This document shows positions 1-13,897 of a stretch of 64,000 bases of DNA, piece after piece. Source of the DNA: Lycorma delicatula (Eukaryota; Arthropoda; Insecta; Hemiptera; Fulgoridae). The notes under the pieces were generated by a model. The model searched no databases. It worked only from the letters and a program-made list of their open reading frames with translations, and was not told the origin of the DNA. The stretch's first letter is position 1, and every line of letters starts with the position of its first letter. The stretch is from positions 89,734,245-89,798,244 of the forward strand of contig NC_134461.1 in the NCBI RefSeq assembly GCF_047948215.1, read 5' to 3'. A program made the translations under genes and the position numbers.

Positions 1-405
1 ATACAGAAAACCAACTCTAAAATACCAGTGACTGGATTCGCTAGTCATGAGAAAATGAAAATTGATTCAATAATCTAGATTATTCAATAAATGTTAGAAA
101 AAAATTTGGGAGTTGATCCCTCCATACTGGAAAATCACTTGCCTTCTTGTTATCAGAGGAACAACTTCCAATAGATCTGGCAAGTTATTCTGCAAAAAGT
201 TTAAGTATGAAGCACCCAAAACCTCTCATTGACAATAAAGGTCCCAATATTTTGTTACCTGTAATACTACACCAAATTTTTACATAAACTTTGTTGATGT
301 CTAGGTTTGATAGTGCTGTGTTCTTTCCTTTCAGCAGTATATGAAGAGGACAGCTACGATTCAGTGGTATTTAAGGACGATTTACTGAAGCAAAAGTTTT
401 GGTAG

Positions 406-2823
406 CCTTATCCTCCTATTTGGAAATCTTTGATGATATTCTTGCTGGACAGCTTATATGTTTTCATTGCAGAACCCATAAAAAAATTGATGTTTGTGTA
501 TTTTTCATTGGAAAATTTATAAAGTATTATTAGATAACAACATACATGCTCCATTATTTATTACTGTTCAAATGCAATATAAAAAACTTAATTGTTTGAC
601 TCAGCTCATCCTAAACCCCACAAGTGAAGACACCCGCCTTGTGATGATCCCAGTTGCCACACCACCCCGTCTGTACCTAGCTGTGATGGGCTTTACCAGA
701 GATGATCTTTTAGATCTTCTAAATTTATAACACAACACAGTAATCAGTTTGGCATCTGTCAGGATGCCACCGATGTAAATATCTCGGCAGACATTTCCAT
801 CAGTGTATCTACACAACTTATTATTGCCTTCATATGGCCTCTTCCAATCATGACCACCTCTACCATAACTCAACCCTCAAATTAACCCATTTGCAGAAGC
901 ACAATTTCTGCATCTTTCTCCAGTACTGAAGGTTTCACACAAAAAAGGTTTTGAATCTGCTGTTAGTATTACCAACTTAAGAAATAAATTATTTAAAACA
1001 AATTCAGATAAAATTAATCTTTAATTAGCTTCTTAAAATAGGGTTGGCACTTTGTGGTAAGCCTAAAGAAGGAGACACATACCAAACATATGCAGATTGC
1101 TGGTTCCTCATACTCAAATTTGTACACCAAACAATTTATTTATTAAGTCTAATAGAAAGAAATACATGTATTATTGAAAAAACAGAAACTGAAGTAGCTA
1201 CGTAACTAACATTAAAAAATAAAAGGTATATGAATATACTGGGTTTAGTGCTGTAATAATATTATGAATTTTAATTTTAAACATAATATAAACTACTTGA
1301 AATATTTGTACGAGGAGAAAAAAGTGAATTGCACAAACTCATAACACGAAGCTGTATTTCTTGTTTGATTTGGTAGCTTCTAAAAGTTCTCTGTTCTGTT
1401 TCACTTTCACTAAAGTCTTTGCAAATATATGCAACATTTGTGAAAATAATTTTATTTTTTATGGGGCAGGTGAGCACCTGTTTCTGGATTCTGTCCATTA
1501 TAGATTCATGAAAGAAAACATTCTAAAAAGTCATTACTATTGGGAATGTTACAACAAAGCATATGAGCTTATAGAGATGGGAATGTTTTCTTTGCCAATC
1601 TTCTGAGTACTTTCCTTCTACTTCATACCTAAAGTCTCTCCTGTTTAGTTCACTTCAGTAGCATTTATTTTATCAGAACTTATGCAGAATTCCTCATTTA
1701 ACTCATCCAAATTAAGTGCTTCAGAGATGTTTGAAAGATAGTGGACTCTTTAAGATTAAACTTCTTCAGTAAAAAATAAAGACTGGTTTCTGTGAAGTAA
1801 AATAATTTCTGTAAGTAACTAACTTGAAGCTTTCTCATACAATTTGAAAGTCTGACTTACAAACGTTGCTTTCTTGAGGGATCATGGTTTCTAATACACC
1901 TTTCTGTGGTTCTTCATAGTAACCTGTCCTCTTGTCTTCTCATAAGATTATTTCGGAACACAGACTACTTGAAATATATATGATTTAATTACATTCTCTT
2001 TTTCAAGGAATTTAATATAATTCTCAAAAATGACTGCTACATTTGAAGAAAAATGAAAAATAAAGCTGGATTTTCTGGGGTGCTTTCTTGTCATCATATA
2101 TTTTTCTTAGAGAAAGAAATCATCTTCCATGCTTTTAAAATAGCATTCCAGCGACTCTTTTATATGGAAAATGCAAGTTTCAAGGAAAGCCACCTAGCAT
2201 GACATTGTTCAGAATTTTTTGCCATTCTAAGTCAAAAAATGCAAAATAATTCTTCTCTTCTTTGGGCAGAACAAGAAAAGTTTGAGAACAACTACTTCAA
2301 TATATCGCGTACTTTCTTGCATGTATTATGTATAATGTACGCTGAACAATTTACTTTATTATTTTCCTTTGATAATAACTGATATACTGAAGAATGTTTC
2401 TTCCCAAAATTAACACTGTTATTACCTGCGGTGTAACCTGTGATATTGTCCAGGCTAAGGGATTGAAGCCTACTTTTGATATTTGAAAAAACAGAATCCG
2501 AAGTTTCTTTTCATAAAAATCAAGAACCTTCCATTCAACACCTTTTTCAGCAGTAAAATATTTTATACACAGAAGCTACAGTTTTCCATTTATTTTATTA
2601 CTTGCATCAGCAGCTACGGGCAAATAACCTACTTCTTTTTAGATCTCTGGTATCTTTGGAGTAATTCAGGGGCCCTTACATTACAAACAACCATTTCGGC
2701 TTTTGTTCTACCGCAAGTAACCTTTGAAGCAATTTTGGGGTTATTAAATATAAGAGGACAAATCTTGTCACAATCCATGCTTGAATATGACAAATTGTAT
2801 TTCACAGTATGATAAACCAAACA
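406..2823. other. No recognised gene (3' flank)
   Basis: AT-rich sequence with many stops on both strands. Short open frames occur, for example an antisense one at 601-873, but none shows a recognisable domain, codon bias or splice context. Confidence 0.5.
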
Positions 2824-2825
2824 TA

Positions 2826-3755
2826 CGAGGTGTGATCAAAAAATACGGTGAATGAATTTTTATAGCGGCAACTGCCGACGCTACATCCATATGCTGTAAT
2901 TTGTCCAATAGCGTGATCAACTGAGACAGGCAGGGACAAGTTGTAACACGTTCGAGAGCCAGTCAGCTGCCAGAGCCGCTAGAGTGAGGTTTTGTTTATT
3001 GTGTCTGTCGCGCAACATGGATTTTGAACACCGCATTAACATTAAGTTTTGTTTTAAGTTGCAAAAGAGTGCCAAAGAAGCTCATGAAATGTTAGAATCG
3101 GTGTACGGCGATAATGTGGTAACGTTGAATACTGTGTACAAGTGGTATGACAGATTTAAAAACGGAAATGAGTCTGTTGAAGACGAGCAGCGTGCGGGAC
3201 GTCCAGTAACTTCAAAAACAGTTGAAAATGTGCAATAAGTGGAAACAATGGTTCGTTCAAACAGGCGAATGACTATTCGAGAGCTATCAGAAGACCTTAA
3301 CATCTCGTACGGATCCGTTCAAAGTGAATCGACGAACGAAGAAAGCGACCAGAAAAATGGACCAATGGCTTCCTTCTTCACCACGAAGACGCGCCGTGTC
3401 ACACCTCGCTTCTCATTCGCGAGTTTTTGACCGAAAAAAGTGTTCCTGTCTGTCCTCATCCACCATACTCACAGGATTTAGCACCATGCGACTTTTGGCT
3501 CTTCCCAAAAATTAAAACTGTGCTTAAATGAAAACATTTTGACACCATTGCTGACATTGAGAGGGCCACGACCGAGCAGCTGAAAGCCTTTCCGAAAGAC
3601 GCCTTCCAGAAATACCTCCAGTCATGGAGTCAACTTTGGGATAAGTGCATTGCTAGCCAAGGACAGTACTTTGAAGGAGATTAAATCGAATTCTATGTAA
3701 CCTTATTACTTTTTTTAATAAAAAATTATTCACCGAATTTTTTGATCACACCTCG
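2826..3755 (+). mobile_element. Mariner element, internally deleted, with TIRs and TA duplication
   Basis: The ends read CGAGGTGTGATCAAAAAAT inward from both sides and are flanked by TA (2824-2825 and 3756-3757). At 930 bp it is shorter than the usual 1.25-1.3 kb, consistent with loss of the central transposase region around 3325-3350. It holds a decayed transposase, annotated separately. Similarity of the two termini suggests a fairly recent, probably nonautonomous copy. Confidence 0.93.
3017..3684 (+). pseudogene. Mariner transposase remnant (DD34D type)
   Basis: Starts MDFEHRINIKFCFKLQKSA, the helix-turn-helix region. It is interrupted by TAA at 3236 but continues VETMVRSNRRMTIRELSEDL. 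The part with the first catalytic Asp is missing. In another frame LLHHEDAPCHTS leads to HPPYSQDLAPCDFWLFPK, with 34 residues between the second and third catalytic positions. The second position reads Glu instead of Asp, and a TGA follows KTVLK. The tail matches mariner C-termini (AFPKDAFQKYLQSW). Not capable of transposition. Confidence 0.92.
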
Positions 3756-4699
3756 TAGTTCTGAACCTGTTAGTGAATTTCTTTTTGTATCAGGTGATGT
3801 GAAATAACATTCTAATATTTTCCCCCTGTTTTCCACTTTTCTTCCTTTTTTTTTGCGCCACCATTTGATTAATTTTTAATGGCATTTTTGCTACTAAATT
3901 CATGGAAGCAAATATTACAGACTGTTTTTTCAACAAGGCTTCAAAGATCAATGTTTCCCTTTCCAAACAGTTCTGTACATGCATAAATTTCTTCTTTTTT
4001 TGTTTTCTTTTTTTTTTTTGCTATCACTTGAATTTGACACTGTGAAAATAGTTAAGTTTAGGGACTTATGATGTGCAGAAAGCAACTCTAGAAAAATAAA
4101 AATAGTATGTAGGATTTTGTGTATCTTAAAATTATATACATAATAATATAAATTGTTTATAATAATAATATACTACCTCATTTTTTGATAAATATTCCAC
4201 TGATTCACTTTTGCTATAAAAATTTAAACCAAAAACACATGAATCAAAAATCTGCTAGCATCATCTTGTTGTACAGAAGTTATGAACAGCTGAACCAGTA
4301 CAAAGGAAAAATATCATTGTTGATGATTTCACTGCTGCCAACGAGAAACATTTCTATTTCAATAGTCATTGGTACATATAATGGGTTAAAATTTACAAAT
4401 ATCATTAAGAATTTTTGTTTCATATTTTGTTAAGGGTTTTTGGATATTTTGGCATCCTGCCATATAATGCTTCTCCCTAAATTGTAATTCTGAATGCTGA
4501 AAATTTTCTTAAAATTCAGGATGTCCCACCCAATTCGAAGCTGGTGGCAACTCTATTTAAAGATGTTTAATAAATTGCCGTATTGATATTTTATTTTGAT
4601 ATTCAATTTTTTTAAAATCTTGATTGTTTATATTTCTAAAATATTTAATTTTTTCATTTTGAGATATTAAAAATTTTACTTCATTTGATCTAGTTAAAA

Positions 4700-5024
4700 T
4701 CTGCCACATTTTGATGTTTTGTTTTTAATAAACTTGGAAATTCTTAGTTTGCATATAGTTTTTGTGGACTTCTTCATAACATTTTACTATTTATCAATTT
4801 TTTTTACTCATTATCAATTATTTTTTGGTTTAAAAATTCATGTAGTTATTATCCATTTAACAGAGTTAATTTATGCCAAATATAAAATAGTGTTTTTTGA
4901 CTGTAATGTTTTAACATTTACTCCAAGTTTCTTGAAAACTACTGAAAATAAATATCTGGGATCTATTTTTTTAAATATTTTCACATCAGATTTCATAAAA
5001 CCACTAAAATTTACGCCTTAATTT
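4700..5024 (+). repeat. Possible ancient copy of the long-TIR element tail
   Basis: Words such as CCATTTAACAGAGTTA, a run resembling the ATAAAAAACA...TTTTTT block, and a terminal stretch ending CCTTAATT align loosely, in the same order and orientation, with about 5410-5580 of the neighbouring copy. The divergence is high, so this could be coincidence in AT-rich DNA. Confidence 0.3.
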
Positions 5025-5027
5025 GTA

Positions 5028-5744
5028 TTCCAAGAATTACACTTGATCTACACCTTTAGATTTTTGCATCTAGAGATGGATGAAAAAATATTGTATACAA
5101 AACAAAAATACATTCACATGAGGAATTAATTGTCCATATTATCAATGTGGCTGAGCAACTTAATTTTTTTATCAGTCCTGAAGAACTAAATAGAACAAAA
5201 GCAGTACAGAAACATGCCAAGAAATTTGTCGAAAATGGTGATTCCATTTTTGAAGATTTATCATAAACTGGTACATATAATGCCACTTCGGTCTAGTGTA
5301 CTTTTTCTAAATAAATTTGAATTTTTCTAATTTTTCTTTGTTTTAATCAACTTATCTTACATCATTTTGTTCAGAATTAATTCTCAAGTTTTTTTTTAAT
5401 GTGTTTATTAACCATTTAATAAAGTTATTGTACGTCAACATAAAAAACAAGGTTTTTTATCCCAATTTATTGGTTTTCACCCCAGATTTATCAAAGCCTA
5501 CTGCAGATAGGTTCTATCTTAACTTTATATGATTGTTCAGGTCAAAAACCATAAGAAATCACTAATTCTGCACCTTAATTAATATCCTTAATATTTCAGT
5601 AAGCCTTCATTTCACCAAGGTAGCTGAAATCTGAGCAAAATCTTTCATTAGCTGTAACTAACAAACAAAGCATTTTAGGACACATTTATATGAACTTATT
5701 CTATTATTTTTATGAGTAGAATAGGTTATGAAAGTCCCAGGAGA
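5028..5744 (+). mobile_element. Right part of a long-TIR Tc1/mariner-type element
   Basis: Aligns in the same orientation with 55180-55895. Shared blocks include TAGATTTTT, GATGAAAAA.ATTGTATA, CATAAACTGGTAC, GGTCTAGTGTACT, TTTCACCAAGGTAGCTGAAAT and the terminal CCCAGGAGA. The stretch covers the transposase 3' end remnant, a noncoding spacer and the whole right terminal repeat. The left end and most of the transposase are missing. Confidence 0.85.
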
Positions 5745-6444
5745 CCTTCGTCTATATCAGGTGTATAAGGTATATTATATATATATATACATACATATGT
5801 ATCATGAATATATATAAAAGTACATACAAAAAATAACTCAACCACCAAAACACAGTAACAAATATACATATATTACTTCCTCTTCAGTAGCAAAATACTT
5901 CTGTAATTACCTAAATCTTATGCTAATGTAGTCAGGGGGATAGAATTTTTTTATATAATCTTTTCTGGTTTACTCTTTGTCTACAATTCTAATTATTAAA
6001 TTGCCAATTTTTCTTCTATTTGATGATTTAAGCAAAACAATAAACTTACTGCTTGTGTAATTATAAAACCTCTGAAATTTTCTATTTATATCAAAAAGTA
6101 CAACAATGAATTCAATTTCCTTAGAAAAGAAGAGTCTTTATTTTCAAAATGTACAATTCAATATTAAAAATGTCATCAATAATTTTTTACCAGTATCCAT
6201 CCACCTTTGCCAAAATAAACAATATGTTTCAATATCAACAACACTATTATAATACTGTATTATAACAAATGATTACAATACAATAGTAATACAATTATTA
6301 TTTTAACATAAACATATAAATAAAATATGACAACCAAATAAAAATTTGCTACTGCAAAAAAATCAATTTCAAAAATGTTTAATATTTTAAAAAAAAAATA
6401 TTTCCAATATTAAAAAAACATTACTCTTTTCAAGTTAATGATTG

Positions 6445-6450
6445 TTTATT
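6445..6450 (-). promoter_or_regulatory. Candidate polyadenylation signal for legumain
   Basis: AATAAA on the minus strand, about 225 bases past the stop codon. An ATTAAA at 6657-6662 is only 13 bases past the stop, and another AATAAA lies at 6137-6142. In such AT-rich DNA the hexamer occurs often by chance, so the true cleavage site is undecided. Confidence 0.25.
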
Positions 6451-6674
6451 TATAATAATTAATAAACAATAAATATATAAATAAATTATACATTTCAGTA
6501 TTAACAATAAAATTGTTATATATTTTTAAGAACACAATTATTATTATTATAACATTATTATTACATGACTAAACAAAATATGCTATTACAACAAAAACAG
6601 TGACACAAAAAGTAAAAGCACAAAAATAAAAAGGAAAATAATATAATTATCATAATTTTAATTAATTAATTTTT

Positions 6675-6818
6675 TTATATTATACTGTGAACTCCAAAGT
6701 ACTGATTCTGCCATCCAGAACACTCTGTGTCAATTGTATTAAACATTGTAGGTTCTCTAGTCCATGGTAAATCACAGAAATTTACAAATTTCTGTAAATG
6801 TACAGTAACATAAGGATT
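6675..6818 (-). CDS. LGMN: Legumain last exon with stop
   Basis: Encodes [20 protein letters not shown] and a further 27 residues containing [17 protein letters not shown], then TAA at 6677-6675. C394 and C412 are the last two conserved prodomain cysteines. Acceptor AG at 6820-6819 with a clean polypyrimidine tract. The protein ends close to where other legumains end. Confidence 0.95.
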   Translation of the reverse strand, partial: NPYVTVHLQKFVNFCDLPWTREPTMFNTIDTECSGWQNQYFGVHSII

Positions 6819-9800
6819 CTGTAAAAAAATAAAAATAAATAAAGTCCGATAATATGATAGAAGTAGTGATAATAAATTGACACTGTTTTTTTCTGTTTCA
6901 TTTTAACAAATCAGTAGATTTTTGTTCCTTTTATTAACAAATAATTCATACAGACAATTTTAAAGCATCTAGGGCTTCCATCCTTGCTAAGCCTAATGAT
7001 TTATTGATTAGTTGGTACATTTAAAAAAAAATTATCTTTATTTACTTATATTCATATCTACAATACTTGGGTTCTTGTTAGTTATTACAATCATTTATAG
7101 GTAATAGTTGAAATAATTGAACATAATATTTATAATGTCTGTGGTATAATATTTATTCTCATCAGTAACTGAAAAGGTTCTGCATCATGTCTGTCTGTTG
7201 GAGCATCTGCTGAGTACAATTCTTCAATTTTGGCTTTTGTAATTATTGATTTTCATTGTAACAATTGCCTACTTCTATACCCAGTAAATACACCACCATT
7301 AATAATTAATGAATAATTGTGCTTAGGTTCAAGGGATTAGGCAGCATACAATCACTGAGTTTCTGTAGGAACTAAAGGAATCTACCAAACCTTTTTCCTA
7401 CAAAGTTCTTTCATTTAGGTTTAAATAGAGTGATCAAATACAGTGAATTCTCAACCTGGTTCCTTTACTTTAGTAATAAAAATCCTAGTTTTTTTTTTAT
7501 GTTCACCATCCTTACGAACATAGATAATGGAAATCATGGAATTTTTTTTATGACTGATAATAGCTTGCATTGAAATCCTTGAAAATTTCTGTCATGAAAA
7601 TATTAAACAACATGATGAAACAAAGTAATATATATATATATATATATATAAATAGATTAATTTAATAAACAAAATATGATCAATTGTATAATTAAATCCA
7701 GGTGAAAAATTTACCTTAGCTATTCGAAAACAATGTTCAGAGAAATACTTGAAAATAGATCTATAGCAGGCAAAGTTGTCATTATCAAGAATACCTTTAA
7801 AATTGTTTAGCTGATATTTTCTAGATTCATTACCGTTGGCAATATTTGTAATAATTTTATCAAACAACTGATCAACAATTTTTCTTTTCTGAAAAAATAA
7901 ATTAAATACATACATATGAAACATACAATCAGCAAACAACATAAAAAATAATTATAATTATTAAATCATTCAGAAACTGCAAATAATTTACCTTCACTAA
8001 TCTATTTCTATACACTTTTACTCTAGGGCGTCCCTGTCTTTATGACAACTCCTGTTTTCCTATTATTCCTATTTTCTTTCACTATTTGTTTTTGCCTCAA
8101 CTGATGACAATGGATTAACATCATATGCATTGCCATTGCATTTTAATGCAATGTTGCATTACAAATAAAGTCAATGATGCATGTTAAGTAAAGGAGACTC
8201 ATGTCTTACTAGAGGTGAGCATTTCTGTAGTTGATACAAACCAAAAACAAACAGTTTGTTGAAAAAAAAAAACTGTTATGTACAAACCGTTGGGGAAAAA
8301 ACAGGTCAATTTAATTATCTGTTGATGTTCACTGCTTGTTTTTTGCATTTAAAATCAGCAGTTTTATTTTAATATTTTTCTCAATGCATAAGCTATGGGA
8401 TGTTTCAGTTGACATCAATGATTACCATAATAAAATTTAACTCAAGATTTGATAATTTTTTTATTCTTTTATTCTACACTTTAATATTACAGTATTTTCA
8501 AAGATAAGATTTATTGAATAAGATTTATTTGGATTTTGAAACTGTTGTTAGTGGTTAGCATACATTTAATATTGATAAAGCAACAGTTTGCTGGGTAAAT
8601 GATCAGTTCTCAGCAATGGCAAACAGTTTATTCACTTTATATTTCTTTGTCAACTTAACATTCATTAGCTGACAGCTTGGTATGGTGTTTCAATGTGTTT
8701 GCTGTGCAGCATTACCATCGCAGAAAAAATAAAACAGTTTATATAAAAGTAAAACAAAAGTCTGTGTTTTTTCTGAGAAATAACAGTTTAATCAAACTGT
8801 TTTGATATTATCTAATAATTACTAGATCTTATAGCTATTTTACTAAAACATTTATTACACAAGTAGATTACAGACTTACAATCAAATCAGTTAACTAATT
8901 AGTGTTTGTAATTTTATAATTAAAAAAGAACACTAGTGTCTGTGATCAATTTTTTTATGTTTAATATTATTATATAAAGTGAAATTCTTGCTCAACTTTT
9001 ACAAAAATTTGTTAATTCTCTGCTTTTGAAATAAGCAAACACCTACATAACAGATGAAAAAGTACTCAGGTATGTAGTTTATTTGAACTGCATAATATTA
9101 ATGTGAACTTTTATTTAGTTATTATTTAAGATATTAATCTATTTTCTTCTTAAGTATAAATTTATAATCATTTTGATTTGGTTTTAAATTCAGGAAAATA
9201 TGATTTCATATTCTTTTCACAATTTTATTTTTTAAGCAAGTAAAACATTACAATAGTAGTGTTTGCCAATAATCTAGATAAATAAATAATTTAATGTACT
9301 AGTAAATGGCTTAAACTTAAGCTACGTAATTGTTAACAAACCTGAAAATATTTTATTAAAAAAATATGAAAACCTGCCTGCTCTCATTACAACATCAAAC
9401 AGCACAGATGTAAAAATAGGTCAAAAACTTGTTCTGACATACAATATTTAATTATAATACACTAAGTAACAAATGATCGGAGTTCTGCTCTAGTGATGCT
9501 TTGTTGTGTTAATCAGTTATTGTAATTTGTTTTTAAAAACATAATTGCAATAGAGTTGCAGTATTGATTACACTGATAGACATAAAATTTTTTATTGATG
9601 TTCCTCCAAGTGTGATATCATTTCTTGAATTGCTTTCTTGTATACATTACAGATTCATAACTACAATTTTCCTATCAGCCTAGTTTTAAATAAATTATAC
9701 TTAAAAAAAAAATTAAGGGAAAATATAGTTAAAACCTCCAAAATTTTGCATGGCCATACCTATGTTACAATGATTTTGTTGATGCTTTTCTTTTACAAAT

Positions 9801-12800
9801 AGCCTCAGACACATCCCAAATTAATTTCCAACAGTAATCAGCTAGCAAGTTAGTATTACATTTCCCTTTATAGCGGCTTCCCATCACCAAAATGTCTTGG
9901 TGGAAACGTTCACCGTGTTCAGAAAAAAATATCCAGATGCGAGTGGAGGAAATTTTTTCAGACATACTACATCCCATAGCTCTGTATGAAGTAAGAAGTT
10001 GATTAACAACGTGGTAATTATCAGATTTTTGTTTACTGAGAAAAGTTTTGCAAACGTCTTTAAATGAAGCCCAAGCTGTACTTTTTACATTATTTAACAC
10101 CGAGTTAAATACATCATCTTTGACCAACTCTCTCATTTGAGGTCTGACAAATACTCCTTTAATTTTTCCTTCACTTACATTCGGAAATTTCTGCCTGATG
10201 TACAAAAATCCACGACTATCCTTCTTCATTGCTTTTACAAAATTTTCCATTAGTCCTAGCTTGTTATGAAGAGGAGTAAAAATATTTTTTTGGGTTCAAC
10301 TAAGGGCTCATGAATAATATTTTTCCCGTTTTGTGTTAAGTTGTCTTGTTTCTTCCATTCTTTGATAACATGTTTATCCCTAGCTCGGTTGACACATTCG
10401 CAAAAAAAAAACAAAAAAAAACACATGTACTTAGTACAACCTAACTGCATGCCTAACAAAATAACTATAACTTTCAAATCACTACATATGTTCCAGCTAT
10501 GTTTTTTATAATTTATTTTTTCAAGAATGTCTTTCATTGCATCGTATGTCTCTTTCAGATTAATACCATAAGCGATTGGTATCAAAGGATATTTGTTATC
10601 GTTGTGTAATAGGGCCACCTTTAAACTATACTTGGACGAATATGAAAAGGTGCCAGTTCTGAAGTTTATAAACTTGTCCTAACTGCAACATAAGCTCATT
10701 AACATTTGTGCAATAAACCAAATTATTTTCATCAATAAAGTACTGAGAAAGTTCTTTTTGTCGGTTTCAAAAGCCCAAAACTTTTGTATTTTTTTCAAGT
10801 AAATTCCAACCTTGCAGTCTTGATCCTAACAATTCAGCTTGATATTTTGATAAATTTAAATCCCTAACCAAGTCATTTAATTCACCTTGTGATATAAGAT
10901 GTGGCTTATTGGAAGATAATTCAAAATCAAAATCATTGTTGTCTTTTTCAGTATTGCCTGATTCTTCATAGCTACTTTTGAAACATACATTCACAGGTGG
11001 CTCAGGAACTGGAATAATTTCACTGTGAGATACAGGCCTGATTGCAGATTGCATTGAAAGATATTTTGCAGGATGTTTTAGATTTTTTAGAAATTCCAGA
11101 CACAATTGTTATACAAAAGTAACGATCTGACATGATCCTTTAGTTCGCGACAAACCATAAGTAAACCAAATGACAAAGCCTTCCATGTACCTTTCAGCTA
11201 TCTTCTTAAATATACAGAACAATTAGTGAATACGATATGAGATGTCCACATCCTATCCTGATCACCAATTTTACACTGAAAGTACATGCTTTTTTAATTA
11301 AAGATGTAATGTTTTTTCTATTTCATTTTACGGTAAACTCACCAATTACATAACAAAAGGCATCCACATCAGTTACACAATTTCGAGGCATTATGATACT
11401 GCACTGTTAACAAATTTAAGACAGCAATAAGACTTAAAATTAATTCAATCCTAAATACTGTGGTTAATACAAACAACACAGCTGTGTTTTCAGCTACATG
11501 TTTTGACCTGCACAGACATGATTAATCTTTTCCATGAAGGCTCATTCTTCAGTATTAGATATGTCATAATATGTAACTATGATATGATTTAATTCTTTGT
11601 CTAGTATTTGCTTATTTATTTATATCTTACAAATTATGAAAACAAAATTAAACAATAAAAAATGAGCTAACAAAATACAATATATGAGCTTAGAATACTA
11701 ACTATACATTGAAAAATGAAAAAATCGTTTAATTATAAATTAAAAATATTTCAAAAATGGTGGGTGGTAGAAAAATTAGATTAAAATCATGTATTGCATA
11801 TTAGGAAACAAAAATTATATTTATCAGTGTTATTATATGGAATCATGTCGCCCTAAAATCTGTAATTACTTTTTATAATAAGTTGTAACGTTAAGTTTAA
11901 GTAGTAGTGTACTCTTCCCTTATACTGTTGACTCCCTACAACCATTTAAATTAAAAAATCTCTATTGTATATAGTCATTGTGTCTCAGCTGTCTTCTTAA
12001 CTGTTCTAAGGACCTACAGAACAAAGATGATTGATGCACTCGTAAGCATATAAAACTGGCACTGTAAGCAATCTATATTTTATAAATAATGGTCTAAAAA
12101 CTTTCCTACAGTGCATCTTCCCCATTATTAAATTACATTATATATTATATTATTATTAAATTTAAATATTTGGTTTTAGTTTTTATTTCAAACTCTACAT
12201 TTTACAGATTTTCAAAAAAGTCTTAATTGAAGGTTTTGTACTCCGAAACAGCTCAGCATTCTATAATCGAGTCTCTCAGCTAATAATAATCCTTATATTG
12301 TTGTAGCTCGCCTTAAAATAATAATGATACCTTATCTAACTGAGCCTAATGTCTACATAATATATTGATATAATTTGTTCATAAATCTGATATTTAAAAT
12401 ATTACATGTATGATATATTTAATGAAACTGGTAATAAAAGGATGAGCACACAATGAGGTGTCATTATCAGCACCTGGACACAAAATTACTGTAATAAATA
12501 ATTAAAAAAGAATAATTAAAAATTAAAACAATGTAAAATGCTTGTGTGAAATGCTAGGTTCAAAATAGAACCAAAATAAACACATTATTAAAAATATTAA
12601 CATATTCTGTATGTTAAGCCCTAGTTTAAATTTCTGATGCAGTGCTGCATAACAGACACAATCCACTAGTATGGGATGCACCGTCAGTTGGAAATCGCAG
12701 CAAACAGAAATGAGTACATCAGTCTGAGTCATCAGATATCAATAAATTAGCCTAACGTGCCCTATTTGCAAACGGCAAATTACCTCCTCACGACGGTTAT

Positions 12801-13852
12801 TCCTATATGAAGAATGTCAAACTAGACAGAATATGTAATAAGTGTAAAACAAATAGCTTTCACTTGCTAACACAAAATAACCATCCTTACAGAATGTAAA
12901 TCGGTCAGACTCTAAAACTATTTACACTCAGCATACTTTTTTATACACACGGTTTGGTAAAAGTTATGCGACTAGATCCAAAAATTTGATTGTAATTAAA
13001 AACAAAACTTTTAACAAAACAAGAAAAACAGATTAATTTATTGAAATGTGTATATTCAAGCACAGGTAGCTGAGATACAACATTGATTTCATCAAATATA
13101 GAAACAGGTTATTCTTTTTTAAGACCTATTTATTTTAACATTACTGATGTTTGAACAATTAATTTAATTTAACCTTCTCCCATCACAATGATCCGTGCTT
13201 GATTAGCGCTCCGCGAAAATATGTTGGTATCTGATTGCCTCCCTTCATAGTCTTATGCTACCCTCTTGTGAAAAAAATTTCAAAAAATTACAGTATATTA
13301 AAGAGATTAAACAGATGCTGACAAAAAAACATTACGATAATTTAATTGCAGAATTTTTTTTTTTGCTTTGTGTTTATTAAACATAGTTTGCTGTTTTTAA
13401 AAATAATACTTTCAAGCCAATCGGTTGAAAATTGGGCAAAATATGATGAAAAACCCGTGTCATAAATCACAGATTAGTAACATATGTTAGTATAAGTGAA
13501 AGTAGATTCAGAAAACTACGTTTTATAAAAATCCCCACCACTGAAAAAGGTATTCAGATTGACAAAAAACAATTTTTACTGTATAGTGTTATTCATTACG
13601 AATTGTTAAGTGTTACATGTTTACCGATATCATTTGTCACAAAAGATATTTATAGACCTAAAAGTATATATATATATTTATATACATAGTAAAAGTGACG
13701 TATTTATGACCAAAAATTCCTTTTTTTTTGTGTGTGCCGTATATCATAATTTATTATGTGTTTTAATACATCGATATGTTGCTACTAAGATAAGCTATTT
13801 TTGTAAATAATAAATAAATCCATAATCGTCATAGCAATTATAATACACAAGT

Positions 13853-13897
<45 letters not shown>

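Noticed and set aside
601..873. Minus-strand open frame of 90 codons
   Set aside because: Basic, Gly/Arg-rich translation without a recognisable domain; no splice or promoter context. It overlaps an equally open plus-strand frame.
4719..5021. Hydrophobic 100-codon frame as a membrane protein
   Set aside because: Phe/Leu/Ile richness follows from T-rich DNA. The region resembles an old transposon tail.
7592..7942. Minus-strand frame of 116 codons as a separate gene
   Set aside because: Its central part is legumain exon j with intron read-through on both sides; the splice sites at 7888 and 7715 decide the real extent.
8205..8820. Possible hAT-type MITE with repeated AACAGTTT words
   Set aside because: A start resembling AGAGGTGAGCA was seen, but no matching inverted end or 8-bp duplication could be found.
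13861..13896. CA tract as a promoter or Z-DNA regulatory site
   Set aside because: It lies inside a dispersed noncoding element and varies in length between copies; there is no gene start nearby.
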